Shown: one piece after another, positions 1 through 12,640 of the stretch
Numbering within the stretch: the stretch's first letter is position 1
Layout of the letters: each line of letters begins with the position of its first letter
DNA from: Sphagnum compactum
Taxonomy: Eukaryota; Bryophyta; Sphagnopsida; Sphagnales
Reading direction: 5' to 3'
Assembly (NCBI GenBank): GCA_965153455.1
Contig: OZ234497.1
Coordinates: 4,898,001-4,962,000 of the forward strand
Length of the DNA: 64,000 nucleotides
Made by a program: the position numbers and the translations under genes
Notes under the pieces: model-generated
What the model was told of the DNA's origin: nothing
What the model saw: the letters and a program-made list of their open reading frames with translations, nothing else
Databases searched by the model: none

Positions 1-1157
1 AGTATGGAAATTCCTGTAATCCTCTGCACTCAAGACAACGAAGCCATGTGACCAATGTAGATCCAATATTCAATAACTTATTAAGGACGCTTTTGTTCAA
101 TCTTCATACTTGTTGACAACACTAGCATTAAGACTTTTTCTTTGTTTTTATAGTGAGCTCTAGATTACTGTTGGACACTAAAGTATTGAAATTTTGTATC
201 ACATGCATATGTTATGTTTTCTTTTGTCTCCACATTCTAAATTGAACATCTAAGCATCATATTTTGGAAGTGCAAGCCCGTTTTCAGCTTGAAATTTTCT
301 TGTATGAGAAACATTCATATTTACAAATACACATTCAATTCTCATCCAAGGAAAAATTATCACTTGACTTCTCTCACAACTTTGAATGAATCAAAATTAT
401 GTGAGAGATTAAGAAGAGCTTTGGGTGAAAGCTAATTTGGAAAAAACTTATTAGATTCACCCACCTAATTTCATTTTTCTTTTTCTTTTATGCCTGAAGT
501 GTACCTAAAGTTATACTCCCTTATTCCATGGAGTCTACAAGTCCAAGGAAGGAATTTGTGAACACCATGGAATGGGAATCTCCTCAATTTAACCCTCCAA
601 TACATTTTTGACCCAATAGCTCAATGCTTGGACATTGGTGTTGCAAAATATCACTATTATGCATGGGCAAAATGGTTCCTCATTACATAGAGAGGAATAA
701 TATATTTGAGGTAAAAGTGTAGCTAGAATGCAATCGCGGAGCTTACCACATAAGGGTGGCATAATGCCCATTAGAATTAATAACTCAAAAATGTGAAGAC
801 TTCAAGATGAAGTTACATGAATTTAAGGCAAGTATGGAGTCCATGGATTGTTCCCCACTACTAACCAATAATGAAATTGTTCACTTTCAATATTGACACC
901 AAAAATAAATAAATTTTAACCACAATGGCATATTAAGCAAATCAATTATAGCTACCAAATGATGTTCTTTCAGAACCATAAGGCCTTATTAAACAAATCA
1001 ACTACTAATTACCATATTTAATTGGCTTATCGATTCTAATCCAAATTGAAAAAGCAAATATAATTATCCTAGTTCGTTAAAGTATATAGACTTGTTAAGA
1101 ACATAAATTGAATTTGAATTTTTAATTTCTAACTAAATTCAAAAAAATTTACTTTCT

Positions 1158-1178
1158 TGTGTGTGTGTGTGTGTGTGT
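1158..1178. repeat. (GT)n microsatellite
   Basis: An uninterrupted run of about ten GT dinucleotides in AT-rich intergenic DNA. It has no visible link to a gene. Confidence 0.9.
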
Positions 1179-1289
1179 TGAATTTAGAGCCTCACAAGGT
1201 GCTTAAAATGTTCAAAACTCAAATCTTGTTTCTTTGTTTTATCACATGGAGGTCTCCTGAACCAAAATGTTCTTTGCTACAATCATGGA

Positions 1290-1600
1290 GCCACGGCAAA
1301 GTTCTAATGAGTATAAGATTGTTTCATAATGTTTAGACCTACAACGCAAGAGTTATTGAATATTGAAATATTTTCATTGAAAATTCAATAAATTCAAAAC
1401 AAAAAGTTTCAAATAAATTGGGTTGTGCTTTTGCAATTGTTGGAAAGCCTTGATGTGTGTAATTTTATGGAGGTGATTTAGATCTAAGGCATAAGAAATA
1501 TTGAATTTTGAATAACTTTTGTCATTGAAATTTCAAAAAATCAAATGTTAATGAAATTTTTAATACAAAAATTAGGCTTAAAAAGATATACCATTTTTCA
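1290..1600 (+). repeat. Dispersed ~300-bp repeat, copy 1
   Basis: This segment shares an ordered series of short blocks with 3030-3330: a block ending in GTTTAGACCTACAA, a block around GAAAATTCAATAAA, a TTGTTGGA block followed by a TTTATGGA block, and a block around ATATTGAATTTTGA. The two copies are in the same orientation and strongly diverged. A third copy lies on the minus strand near 24.8-25.1 kb. There is no coding capacity. It is probably an old non-autonomous element or a piece of a larger element. Confidence 0.55.
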
Positions 1601-2617
1601 TTTCAAAATTCGTTCAATATTACAACATGAGCTCGATGACATAGGCCACCTAAATTAGACCCAAATTTTCTCAACTACATAGACCACCTAAACTTTTGTT
1701 TGTTATGATGATGCCAAATGCACCATAAGATTTTGAGAATCAAAATTCAGATGTTGATCATCATATCATAGATATTGTAGATATGGCACAAGGAGTCAAA
1801 TGACCTCCCACCTTGTTCATACCCTAATAGGTAGCATAATAGGTACACCATTTTGAGGTGTTTTAATTTGCATAATTCTTTAGAAAATGGAGAGAATGAT
1901 TGGGATTCATGCTAATATCATTGTGGGAACATTCGAGCAAATGGGTGGGATTACTTCCTTTGGAAATTCACTTGTTACAACTTGATATTGGAAGTGGACT
2001 TTTGACTTCAAATTTGTTTTGTAGTCATCAACACCCATCAAGGGCAAAATGAAAGAGTTTTAAATTTTTTTTTAAAAAAATCTTAAAACAATGATATGTT
2101 CAACAAGGCTCCTTTAAAAGCTGCAATTGGCTTGACTTTGGGTTAATTGGGTCATCACTAATCAATCTCTTGTCCTCATCACTATAATGCTAATTAATCT
2201 GAGCATGAGCAATTAACTCCAAATATTCAGCCTTGAGTTTGAATCTTGAATGCAAACACTCTGTGACTTTTGAGTTCATTAGTTGAAGGGAAAAGTGCAA
2301 GTTGACTACTCATCCTCATCTATTTTTCAAATCTCTTTTGTTTTTGTCACAACTCACAAATGTCACTCAAGTGGAGAAGAAGCACTCCATTGCAAAAAGA
2401 GCTAGTTTTCAATGTTATTTTCAGAATCATAAAACTCCTATCTTAACTAGTTATGGACTCGGTAACCAGCTTGAGGATGCTGGTTACTTGAAAAAACTTC
2501 AGCCCAGGAGGTTGTCCAACTTATTTCTTTGTCGAAGTTATTTCCAGAAACCAGTGTCCTCAAGCTCGTTACTAGACATAACCCTTTGTTATGAAAGCAA
2601 CCCCGTGGCCCTCATGT

Positions 2618-2712
2618 GAATGGATGAAAATTTTCATAACCCTTTTTGTAAATGGATGAAAAAACATATAACCCTCCTCTTCATGGATGAAAATCCATAA
2701 CCATTCTCTGTC
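2618..2712 (+). repeat. Short tandem repeat around ATGGATGAAAA
   Basis: Three imperfect units of about 30-35 bp each begin with ATGGATGAAAA and contain ATAACC. They lie head to tail in non-coding DNA. Confidence 0.6.
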
Positions 2713-3029
2713 ATGTTATGAGGAAGAGGTTATGCATGCATCATGCAAGATGAGGGGAGGGCCAATCAGAAGCTTGAAAACCTCTGAACATATAGCACCA
2801 ATGGATGAAGAAAAATGAAATAAAATTCTCTGATACCCGGTTGGATAACACTTCAATAATTCTCCTTTTTTGGGAGCACAAACTTCTATTTCGGGTAGTG
2901 TCCAAAATTTTAGAACTAAGGTGAATGAATGAACTAATCTATCATCCATGAAGTTTGTTTGTTTGTTTTGTCGTCATGTTGAGATCTCCCAAGTGACAAC
3001 ACCCTACCCCCACCCCTTCATCATGCACT

Positions 3030-3330
3030 TGGTATCATTGGAAAGCCCTTGATGAACATAGGTTCACGGATGTGGTCTCTTAATGTTTAGACCTACAATT
3101 CACAAATTATTGAGTGACAAATTATTTTCTCATCGAAAATTCAATAAAATCAAAACTGAAAATTTTACGAAAATTAATTGGGCCATGTCTTGGTATTGTT
3201 GGAGAGTGCTCAATGTGTAGGATTTATGGAAGTGAGTTTGTAATTTTTGGACCTGGTGCCATAGATATTGAATTTTGAGTAATCTTTGTCTTTAGGGATT
3301 CAATACAAATCAAATTTCAAAATTCAGTTT
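3030..3330 (+). repeat. Dispersed ~300-bp repeat, copy 2
   Basis: Diverged direct copy of the segment at 1290-1600, with the same order of shared blocks (GTTTAGACCTACAA, GAAAATTCAATAAA, ATATTGAATTTTGAGTAA). The similarity is by eye and I did not compute percent identity. Confidence 0.55.
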
Positions 3331-3599
3331 AGTCCAAGTTCACACTTGGGCCAAAGGCAACAAGCCACACTAGTCAAAGTGGCTCATTGTTTGGAAAAAA
3401 TTGGACTTGGGAATGCACCTTAACACTAATTAATAGAATCGACAAATAGATACCCACCCTCCTTGAAATATCTGGCCATAAGCCTTCACAGTTGTTTCTT
3501 TTAACAGCGAATTTTTGCCAAAATTTTCATCCTGAAAAAACATGATTTCAACCTACACAAAGGATTTTTCATGAAAAAAAATGGCTCAAATTCAACAGA

Positions 3600-3732
3600 T
3601 TTCAAGGAAAATAAAATTCCAAATCATCAAATTTTTAATGATAAGTTTGAGTAGGTAGCCAAGAATATAGAACGATTCTGTTTTCTTTCTACTTTCATGT
3701 CTACTTGGTAGCCAAATTTGGCTAAATTATTT
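3600..3732 (-). repeat. GCCAAATTTGGC-core dispersed repeat, minus copy
   Basis: Read on the minus strand, this begins with the palindromic core GCCAAATTTGGC followed by CTACC and an AAAGTAGA block, as do the copies at 11.8 and 12.5 kb. It is non-coding. Confidence 0.5.
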
Positions 3733-4797
3733 TCAGGATGATTGCTAACTTTAATACTCCATCACACAAATCCTTAAAAGAAACTCTGAGTCTTCAAGTG
3801 AGAGCTCAGCTTAAGTGTTGGTCCATAAATAATAATAATTAGAAAATAAATAAATAGTTCAATAAATAAACAATAAGAAGGTCATCATCATCTGTGTCAG
3901 AGTTGGTTACAGAGACTTTCATCAGAAACATTTACACTTTACAGTGTAGGTGTACACACTTCCATTACAAATTCAAAATGTGGATCCTTGCTTTCAATTA
4001 GCAATCCCATTGTACTTTTGTTATTTGCATTGGTGTTTGCTTCATAAGAATTGTTTACTGGGTGGAGTCAGACAGTGCTTTGCTTTGCTGCTTTTAGCAG
4101 AAAAATGATAGTACCCTTTCAATGGGTGACCACACACTCTGTAGGCTAAATAGCTTTGAGGCAAGTTGCAAAATTCAAGAGCTTAACTGCAGTTGCTTCT
4201 GGAATCTGATTAGATCCAAAACCTTAATCTGATGTAAAATGTGTAGTTAGTTATTAGAGTCATCCGTAAAGTCACCCTGTCTTTGGCCGCGCTTTGCTCC
4301 CTATACTATCTTTCAATGCTATCCGCAAAGTAAGGAAATTTTATTAAATCTCAATACGAAATGATGAGTTTCAGCATTTGATGCACAAGGTTTGTGACTC
4401 ATTATAGTAGTTGTACAGGTAGGAGCATTGAAAATATATGTAGCAGCTGTGGGGGGCGCTCGAAATAAGGAAAGACAGGATGAAACTCAGTTTACGGCCA
4501 AAATTGGAAAAACTAGTTTGGGTCCTAGTTATTTCGATTTGTAAAATTTTCATTTCCTATTACACGTTTGATGCACTTTGATGCCAAAACTGACCATTCT
4601 TGGCCCCCTAATCATGTGACTTTACAGATAACTCTATTATAAGTGATTTTTAATATGATATGAATTTGTACCAATGTTGGCTGGTTCTTGTTTTTTCTCA
4701 TAACCAAGAGGACATGGTCTTTGTGTACGTGTGTCTCAAAAAATGGAACACCTACAACCTCAATGGGCATTCCCTTTTTTGAAATACCTGATGAATA

Positions 4798-4799
<2 letters not shown>

Positions 4800-4829
<30 letters not shown>
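4800..4829. repeat. (AT)n microsatellite
   Basis: About 15 AT dinucleotides in a row, in intergenic DNA. Confidence 0.9.
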
Positions 4830-4832
<3 letters not shown>

Positions 4833-5425
4833 TTGTAAAATGCTCTCCGATTACACTAGAAAAATCATCACAGGTCATTACTAATGGATCCATGGATCAG
4901 TTAACCTAAGTCCAAAAGTTTACAAAGATGAGACTAATGGGTTAATCCATGCCAAGGAGCCGCATGACCACTTTCATCATATCATCCATAAACTCAGGAA
5001 CTTCTTGTCTATGAGAGACTTTTATCACTAGACTCCTTAAAAACAGCACAAAGCAAGGTCCACTTCTTTTTTACTCTAAGAATACTCAAAGACGATAGAT
5101 GACTTGAGGTTATGAAAGCAACCCAAAAGCATATCTAGTTGTGTGCTTCGAGATCACTCTTGGTTCCCATTCGGAGGCCAAGAGAAACTGATACAAGCCA
5201 TGTACTCACTGTATTCAGTCATTGGTCACTCACCCACCCACCCACGCACGGCCAAGATCAAATCCAATCAAATTGGATGGACAAGATGAAATCGAAGAGC
5301 CTCTTTTGCATTTGGGACCCATTGTTTCCCTTTGCCTAATTGTCAAGTGCAAAACAATCAACTCAATTGAATTGAAATATCACACTAGTACAAAGTTAAG
5401 GATTTAATTGGGAGACTAAAAGTTA

Positions 5426-5451
5426 CCAACAACAACAACAACAACAACAAC
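5426..5451. repeat. (CAA)n microsatellite
   Basis: A run of CAA trinucleotides in intergenic DNA. Confidence 0.85.
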
Positions 5452-5671
5452 TCTAACTAACAAGGTATTTTAGGGTTTGACTAGGTTTTGACTACCATAG
5501 GGGCAGCTTCAACTTCAACACATGTTTGAAGATTCATGTCCACCACATGGAATATGTCCCTCCAAAAGACTCCCTTACCTTTCCTTTTAACAAAAATTTT
5601 GTTCTTTTTGAAAAAAGGGATTTTCTCTTCTTTTTTTCAATTTAATTTCATCATTTTTACAAATAATATAA

Positions 5672-5700
5672 TTAGGTAGGTAGGTAGGTAGGTAGGTAGT
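5672..5700. repeat. (TAGG)n microsatellite
   Basis: About seven perfect TAGG tetranucleotides. The same tetranucleotide, degenerate, forms the arms of the SINE-like repeats between 18 and 26 kb. Confidence 0.85.
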
Positions 5701-7739
5701 GTGGAAGCTGCCAAGGTACTAACTAGGGTTTACTTCAAATTGGGTCAGGTATCAAATCATTAATACATTCAGACAAGCAATACTACTACTACTACTAATA
5801 ATAAGGTGTGATGGATGATGCCCTGATGCAAACAGAATATTACCTGACATGGAAGTAATCAATCCATTCCATTCCTTTGAGCACCTCACAAAAACTACCC
5901 TTTTGGGTGGACCCACTACTTATTAGGTTTTTTTAGGGCCTGCCCCCCAAATGAAGATATAATTCATCCTCAACCCAATCTTTATCTGTCCTCAATTATT
6001 TTCTCCATCCACATTTCATCCTTACTATACCTTTCTACTCAACTACTCACTCAGTTTGCCCATTCAGGCACCACACTACCATTAGTCCTTAAGCAGATTT
6101 AAGAAGTAATTTTGTCATTATAAATAATAAAATAGGTTTTCAGAATTTAACTTTGGCACAAGGAGTTTTTCAATTATGGAGTTTTCAGCATGTAAAGGAA
6201 TATATATTATTATTATGAAGAGAGATAATTGTTATTTGATGTGTATAGTTGTCCAATTGGACTATTGTAGTACCTTTACCATTCTTTCATTTTTCTTGCC
6301 ATATATATATAAATATATATTTATATTTATATTTATATAATTCCTAAAACTTTCAACATTTAAAGATCTCAATCAACAAGACCTTACAAATTTCATAAGT
6401 TGTCATGTTTTCAAAACATTTCTTCAAATTGAAAAGAAAATTTCCATAGTTTTTTGTCTTCTTTAAAAATATATATAAATATTTTGTGAATGTTTTTGAA
6501 AAATGTAAAAAAAATTTGTAAAAATTTTTTTAATGAAAAAATGTATTGTACAAATATTTGAAGTATGAAAGGTTTAAATGTAAATGTAGGTCCTTCTCCC
6601 ATACTAAAAAATTTGCACTATATAATAATGCATGACTTTTAATTAGGTTGATTTTCTGAAATTTTCAACTGAATATTATGGGCTAAGAAATTTTCAATGT
6701 TTTTGAGAAAAAAATGGGAAATATTTCAATTAATGGTGGAGCCACTACAAACACCCACCCCAAATTGGGTGGTTAAGAAAAAACCGAATAATTTCAGTTA
6801 GAACCCACCCACCCATCCAAAGCAACAATAACATCATTTTTTTGAAAAATAAACCAATTGAAACACCAAACCAAGTCAAGGGGTAAAAAAATATTGTTAG
6901 AGGATTTGAACTTTGAACTTCACCAAAAAAAAATTCTTTTTTTTCAAAAGAAAAATTCATCATTTTTCAGATTAAAATTAGTTGTGTTTGCCTCATGCAT
7001 GCTTGGTAAAACTTAAAATCATACATGCATGTCTACTATTTTAGGGCGATAATAAACTTTTATAACAATATTAACAAATTAATCAATTAAAAATCAATTT
7101 CATTATGACTTTTGTTATTAAATCTTCATCAAAGCATTAATGGAGTTTTTAAAATAACATCAAATTAATTAAAAACATTTATATCTTGAAGACAAATTTT
7201 ATGTTAAATTTTTAATTTATTTTTAAATTAATGTGTTTTATTTTAATCAGTTTTTGCATAATTTTTCAATTCAACTTTTTAAGAATCTCATTTTAATAAG
7301 ATTTAAAGGAATTGAAGCTAATTATTTGTATGTTTATCAAACAAATTAGTCATATGAATTGTTTTTTACATTTCATAGTGATATGAAACCTCATCATACA
7401 AAAAGGCAAGTGACAACCCAACAAAATAAAATGATATAGAGCCATGATTAAATCAGTTACCCAACATTCATACTTTGAGAAGAAACCCAACAAGTAGATG
7501 GGTAGATTTCAAAACAACCCATCAATTGGATGGGTGCACCCAAAACCTACACATCCACGGCAATAACAATTGGAAATTTTTTGAAAAAAAATTAGCGTAG
7601 ATTTGACTAAATTTTGCTCCTTTTTTTTAAAAAAAATTCACCAGATTTTGTTTTTGTGTTTACCCCAAAAATTCTCTCTTAGTTATAACTCGTAATTAAT
7701 TTCTTTTATTTAGTCATAATAATGATTCATCCATCCATT

Positions 7740-8463
7740 CATCCATCTAGGAAGCAGTTGTAGTCACCCGGCAGTGAACGGCAGCGGCTCCGTCACCGTC
7801 CGTCACCGTCAACGGCAAACAATCCGGCAAGGGGAAGCGAGGACAAGCGAGCGAGAAGAAAGAGAGAGAGAGAGAGGGGAGAGACGAGGGAGGACTGTTG
7901 CGCACTCCCTCGCGTGTCTTGCCCTCTCTCTCTCTCGTCATTTTTTGCGCTCTCTCAGCTTCATTTCCTGCTGCTGTAACCCATCTCCTCATTGATTTGT
8001 GTTCTTTTTCCCAAATCTGTGCTTTACGGCGCCCGAAATACTCGCTTGTGTGTCCTGTACTACTGGTTTTTTCCTCTGTCTCTCTGTTTCTCTCTGAGAG
8101 GGCGGTGTCTGTGTGTGTGTTCTGTAGGGGTTTGTTTGTACGTACCCTAGCTGTGGTCGTAGTCGCGCATTTCAAGCTCTTGAGTCTGGAGATCTCTGCT
8201 CGTTGCCTGTGTGTCTGCTGTGTTTGGTGGAAGGAGGTTAGTAAACCGTTTTTTTTTTTTTTTTTTTTTTTGGCTTTGTAGAGCAGAAGAATCATCAAAA
8301 GTGTGACGCGTTTTCTTTGTCCCCTGGACAAAGAAGAAGAAGGAGCAGCCCCGGGGGGGGGTGTCCCGGTCGTCGTGTTAGTCTTCTGAGTTCTTTTTTT
8401 TGAGAGGAGGAATTTTCGGAAGCTTTTTTTGCGTTGTGGGTTGTCGTTGCGCAAAGCAAAGCA
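7740..8463 (+). promoter_or_regulatory. Promoter and 5' leader region of H1 gene 1
   Basis: Base composition changes sharply from AT-rich to CpG-containing DNA just before the gene. The segment contains purine-rich GA runs (about 7860-7880), pyrimidine-rich runs, and a poly(T) of about 22 at 8251-8272. Several ORFs overlap it in both directions, but they look like by-products of the low-complexity GA/CT runs. I could not place a TATA box or a transcription start with confidence, and a 5'-UTR intron is possible. Confidence 0.45.
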
Positions 8464-8679
8464 ATGGCTGCTGCTGCACCTGATGCCACACTGGTAGTTG
8501 AGGAGACGGAGGTGGTAGTGGCCTCTGAGGTGGTGGAAGAGGCGAAACCCGAGGAGAAGAAGCCCGAGAAAGTTCCAAAGGAGAAGAAAGTGAAAGCTCC
8601 CAAGGAGAAGAAGCCCAAGAAACCCAAGGCCCCCAAAGCTCCCAAAGTCCCCACTGCCCATCCCCCTTACCTCCTGGTA

Positions 8680-8725
<46 letters not shown>

Positions 8726-9685
8726 TCCGTTTCAGTTTTCCAACTCCATAGCTTGTTGATAAGCTTTTGAGCACACTTTCTTCTCTCAAGCTTAACAAGC
8801 GGAACTTCATCACAAAACTTATGTGCCATCATCAAGTTCTCCTCATCTTTGTTGTCATGGACTCTTTTCTGCTGATGAATTGTGTGCATGCAAAAGAGGT
8901 ACTCAAGAACCCATGAGGGACTTGAGAACCCATTTCACCATCCTTGCGTTCATTGGGGGTTGCATTGGGGTTTGGATGCTGCCTTGAAGAAGGGGATTTC
9001 TTTTCTTCCAGAAGAGTTTTTTTTCTCCCTCTCTCTTACTGTTGATGCAGTTCTTCTTCTTGTTCTTGTGGGCCATGTATTTGAAGTGTGAAGTTGTTGC
9101 ATTTTCCTCTTGAGATGAGGAATGGGTTACATCTCCATAGCTTTCAGCTGTTGAGCTGCAGTTCCCTCTGGAAATGAGAAACGGTTTCCATCTCCATAGC
9201 TTTCAGCTGTTGAGCTGCAGTTCCCTCTTGAGATGAGAAATGGGTTCCATCTCCATAGCTTTCAGCTGTTGAGCTGGAGTTCCCTTTTGAGATGAGAAAT
9301 GGGTTCCATCTCCTAGCTTTCAGCTGTTGAGCTGCAGTTCCCTCTTGAGATGAGAAATGGGTTCCATCTCCATAGCTTTCAGCTGTTGTGCATGGGCAAT
9401 AAGAGCTTTTATTACTGATGGCAAGAGTAAGTCAGTCCTTTTTTGTGGATTCTTACAATCAAGAAACAGAAGCAGCTGGAGTCAAAGTCTGTGTTTGGGA
9501 ATCAGGATTTCTTCATTATAGTTTCTTTTTCTTGTTTTTTCTTTTCTGTTAGTCTGTGATGCTTTTTATGTCGAGTTTTTGTCTACAATCAGTCCACTTT
9601 GTTTTCTCTTTTGCCTTCTTTCTGTACCCTACAGGTCTGCTTTCATGTGTTGGGGAGCTACACTTTAGTTGCAGATTTGTGTATT

Positions 9686-9725
<40 letters not shown>

Positions 9726-10733
9726 ACCCCTATCCACTGTCAGTGTTGTGGATCATCTTTTCATGTCTGTTTGTTGGAAGATGACCGGCTGCAACCTCCT
9801 GTCTTTCAAGAAGGACATTCTAGTCCTGAGGTTCCAGTAGAATAAGTGTGTAGGTTGACACATTGAACTGAGCCAATTTTACTCTAGTAGTGCCCATGTT
9901 CCACCTCTCATATTACACTTCAAGCAGATGTATACTGTATGCTAGCTGACGCCAGTCTGTGATGGGGGCAACCTGACAATGAGAATGACTGGGTTAGAGA
10001 GTGGTCATGAATAATATTGGGGTTATTTTTGCTCCAGATGGTGAAGGAGGCTATCGGAAGCTTGAAGGAGAGAACAGGGTCAAGCCAATATGCAATTGCC
10101 AAGTATCTTGAGGACACATACAAGACTAACTTGCCACCAAACTTCAAGAAGACTTTGTCCATCCAACTGCGGAACTTGACAAAGCAGGGGAAGATCTACA
10201 AGGTCAAGAACTCTTTTAAGCTCTCTGATGAACTCAAGAAGCCGACTAAGGCCCCAAAACCTGTGGCATCAGTCAAAGAGGTGAAGGACAGTGAAGCCCC
10301 CAAGGCTACCAAAGTGGCAAAGAAACCTGCAGGCCGTTTGAAGAAGACATTGAGTGGAACATCAGTGCCCAAGTCTCCCTCTCAGACAGCTGCAGCTGCT
10401 AAGCCAGCTAAAGCTCCAAAATCTGTCAAGGCCTCAAAAGCAGAGACGAAGCCAGCCAAAGCTACCAAAACTGCTGGAAAACGCAAGGCACCTGCCGCTG
10501 CAACAACCAAGAAAGTTGAAGAAAAGACTGCTTCTCCTGCAAGAAAACCTGCTGCTGCTTCTCCAGCAAGAAAGCCTGCTGCTGTGAGAAAGACTGCTCC
10601 AAAGAAAGTGGTTACCCCAAAGAAGTCACCAAAATCAGTGAAAGCTGCAAAACCCAAGACTGTGAAAGCTTCAAAGACTGGTAAAACAAGTAAGACAACT
10701 GCTGCATCTCCAGCCAAAATAGCCAAGAAGTAA
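8464..10733 (+). CDS. H1: Linker histone H1, gene 1 (two coding exons)
   Basis: Linker histone that binds nucleosomal DNA at the entry/exit site and compacts chromatin. Coding exons are 8464-8676 and 10038-10733, split in phase 0 by a 1361-bp GT-AG intron, giving 302 aa. The N-terminal tail (1-63) is acidic, then Lys/Pro-rich. The globular H15 winged-helix domain spans about residues 64-136 and includes the family motifs HPPYLL, KERTGSSQYAIAKYLE, LPPNF and GKIYKVKNSFKL. The C-terminal tail is very rich in Lys, Ala and Pro and has TPKK and SPxK motifs typical of CDK sites. The ATG at 8464 (context AGCAATGG) was chosen because it begins the Ala-rich tail; an in-frame ATG at 8434 would add ten unlikely residues. 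A paralogue with the same intron position lies 18 kb downstream on the same strand. Confidence 0.93.
8682..8722 (+). repeat. (CT)n tract at the 5' end of the H1-1 intron
   Basis: About 20 CT dinucleotides begin 5 bases after the splice donor at 8677. A second CT run lies at 9687-9718 in the same intron. Confidence 0.85.
9105..9391 (+). repeat. 59-bp minisatellite in the H1-1 intron
   Basis: Five head-to-tail units start near 9105, 9164, 9223, 9282 and 9340; four are 58-59 bp and the last is truncated. Each carries CCCTCTTGAGATGAGAAATG-like sequence, then CCATAGCTTTCAGCTGTTGAG. Units differ by only a few bases, so the expansion is recent or homogenised. The array is inside the intron and does not disturb the splice sites. 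Confidence 0.9.
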
Positions 10734-11240
10734 ACCATTCTCAAGCTCTCAAAAGTGTGGAAAAACCCAATTGTATTTGTGGACACTAGCCATAACTGAG
10801 GAAGCTTTTGTACTATCCTTGGATGTAAAATGCAGAGCAACCTTAGTAGCCTTCCTCTTGTACTTTTCTTCTGATGTTGCGAGACCCAAATTGAGCTGCC
10901 TCAATTTGGTCATTTAGAAGACATGTGTTAAGTGTTGTGGTCACAGTGTTGGGAGGAATTGTGAAGGCATTGTTCATTCTTAGATGGATAACTCTCTTCT
11001 TTTCTTTTCCAGAGCCAGTCTGCAGACTGCATTTTTCAACTTGTACATTACTTACTCGTGCTTTAATTTCTCAATTTCTCCAACCGGCAGATTGCAAGTC
11101 TCATGCAGTGTGCTAGTATTTAAATGGGTCACTTTTGCACATTTTTCCAACCCGCAGATTGTGAGACTGATGCATTGTACTAACATCTAAATGGTCGTTT
11201 TTGCTCAATTTTTTCCCAAGCAGCAGATTTCCTCAATTTT
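10734..11240 (+). other. 3' region of H1 gene 1 with a ~68-bp tandem repeat
   Basis: After the TAA stop the sequence is a probable 3' UTR. From about 11080 to 11235 there are two similar units and a third partial one, each with a CCAACC(C/G)GCAGATT block, an (A/C)TCTAAATGG-like block and a pyrimidine-rich end; the period is about 68 bp. No open frame here looks real. Confidence 0.5.
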
Positions 11241-11794
11241 TTTGTTGGCTGGTGTTTGAACCCATCAGCACCAACTGATTCCAGGAATGATTGGTATAGC
11301 ACACTATATGACAAACAAAAGCTCCAGAGCAACAACAGCTCGCAGGATGTCAGGTTTCAGTCATGAGCTGTTAACATTCGAGCAATTGTTTGTTGCATTT
11401 GAAGCTTGAGAGTTGTATATTTGAAGGAAGTGAAATTTTTTGTGTATGGTAGACTCAACATTTGGGATGCATTTCTCCGCTCGTGATATTGATTCACTCA
11501 TGGTTGATCGATATTGGCCCATATGATATATAGTACATGATCATGGTGTCTTGGCTAGGTATAAGAACAACATTTAGAATTCAAATTATCCAAATGCCTA
11601 TATGAGATATATGGAATATCATATACTATGTTAACTCACATACTCATTTCTATATCTTTTATTTCAATAAATAGTTAAGACAACTATAAAAATTGAATCA
11701 CAAATTTATCAAGAATAATGCCTAAAAAAGAAATTAAATGTCACATGAATGCTATACAACTTTGTTCCAAAGTACAATCATCCACAAGTAGTAG

Positions 11795-11935
11795 ACGGTG
11801 GCCATATTTGGCTACCATATTTGGCTACATGGCAAAGAGGAAAGTAGAATTTAGGAAATCCTACTATATTTTGATGACATGCTGGAACTAATTGTCTAAA
11901 TTTCTGGCAATTTCCCCCAAAAAAACATTCCATGA
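11795..11935 (+). repeat. GCCAAATTTGGC-core dispersed repeat, plus copy
   Basis: Begins with two near copies of CATATTTGGCTAC, followed by AGAGGAAAGTAGAA, a CCTACTATATTTTGATGAC block and a TTGTCTAAATTTCTGGCAA block. The same blocks appear in order at 12488-12640. Confidence 0.6.
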
Positions 11936-12487
11936 AATATGGCGACTTCAGACCATTTTTTCCAAAAACAATCTCTTTCTATGTATCTCACTACCTCTTT
12001 TTTTTTTTCATTTTTCATTTTTTTGTGTTATTTGGGTCACCAAAATTTCAATTTCTCGCCCCCAAAAAAATGTGTTTTTCAAAAATAAATTCGAACCCAT
12101 GTTGGGGTAATTAATCAAGTCAACCTCACCTACAATACACGACCGAGTGCCACGGAATTTATGACTTGATTGGTTGCATGATTCAGTTTTGGTTCTAACA
12201 AAGGCGTAAACCACCCCCTGCCCTTTTCCAGAGGTTCAAGACTAGGTCAAAAACCTAACCAAAACCTGGAACCAACCAACATTGGTATGAACTATGGACA
12301 CAAAAATGCTAAAAAGGAATCCCATGTGAGATCGATCTAAATTAGTTATTCCGTGAAAATGGAAAACCTTAACACACAAAAACTTGGCATTGAAGTGTTG
12401 CATATAGCCAAAAAAAAATTTGCATGTGGTGTAGGGTTTTGGTTTTCACCTTGTGAGGTATGTGGACTGGCAATCATTCACATGAGG

Positions 12488-12640
12488 AATGAGCCAAATT
12501 TGGCTACAGGTCAGCGAGGAAAGTAGATAATTTTCAGAATCCTACCATGTCTTGGCAACCTCTAGGAATGTATTGTCTAAATATGGCAACTTTTGAATTT
12601 TTTTTCCTCAAATTGTGGCCACTTGGGCCTATTTTTCTAA
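12488..12640 (+). repeat. GCCAAATTTGGC-core dispersed repeat, second plus copy
   Basis: Shares with 11795-11935 the ordered blocks ATTTGGCTAC, GAGGAAAGTAGA, AATCCTAC and TTGTCTAAAT-TGGCAA. It is direct, non-coding and lies about 690 bp from the previous copy. Confidence 0.6.

Larger units (their letters stand above)
1..7739. other. Gene-free AT-rich intergenic region
   Basis: No open frame here has recognisable protein character; the frames present are short, AT-rich and without domain motifs. The stretch holds simple repeats (GT near 1158, AT near 4800, CAA near 5426, TAGG near 5672, ACT near 5781), two diverged copies of a roughly 300-bp dispersed repeat, a small tandem repeat at 2618-2712 and one copy of a repeat with the core GCCAAATTTGGC; several of these are listed separately. 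Unrecognised decayed transposon sequence probably makes up the rest. Confidence 0.6.

Noticed and set aside
7747-8889. 380-aa open frame on the minus strand over the H1-1 first exon and leader
   Set aside because: It is antisense to a clear H1 exon and driven by CT/GA runs; its Arg-Glu and Leu/Gly-rich sequence is low complexity and has no domain.
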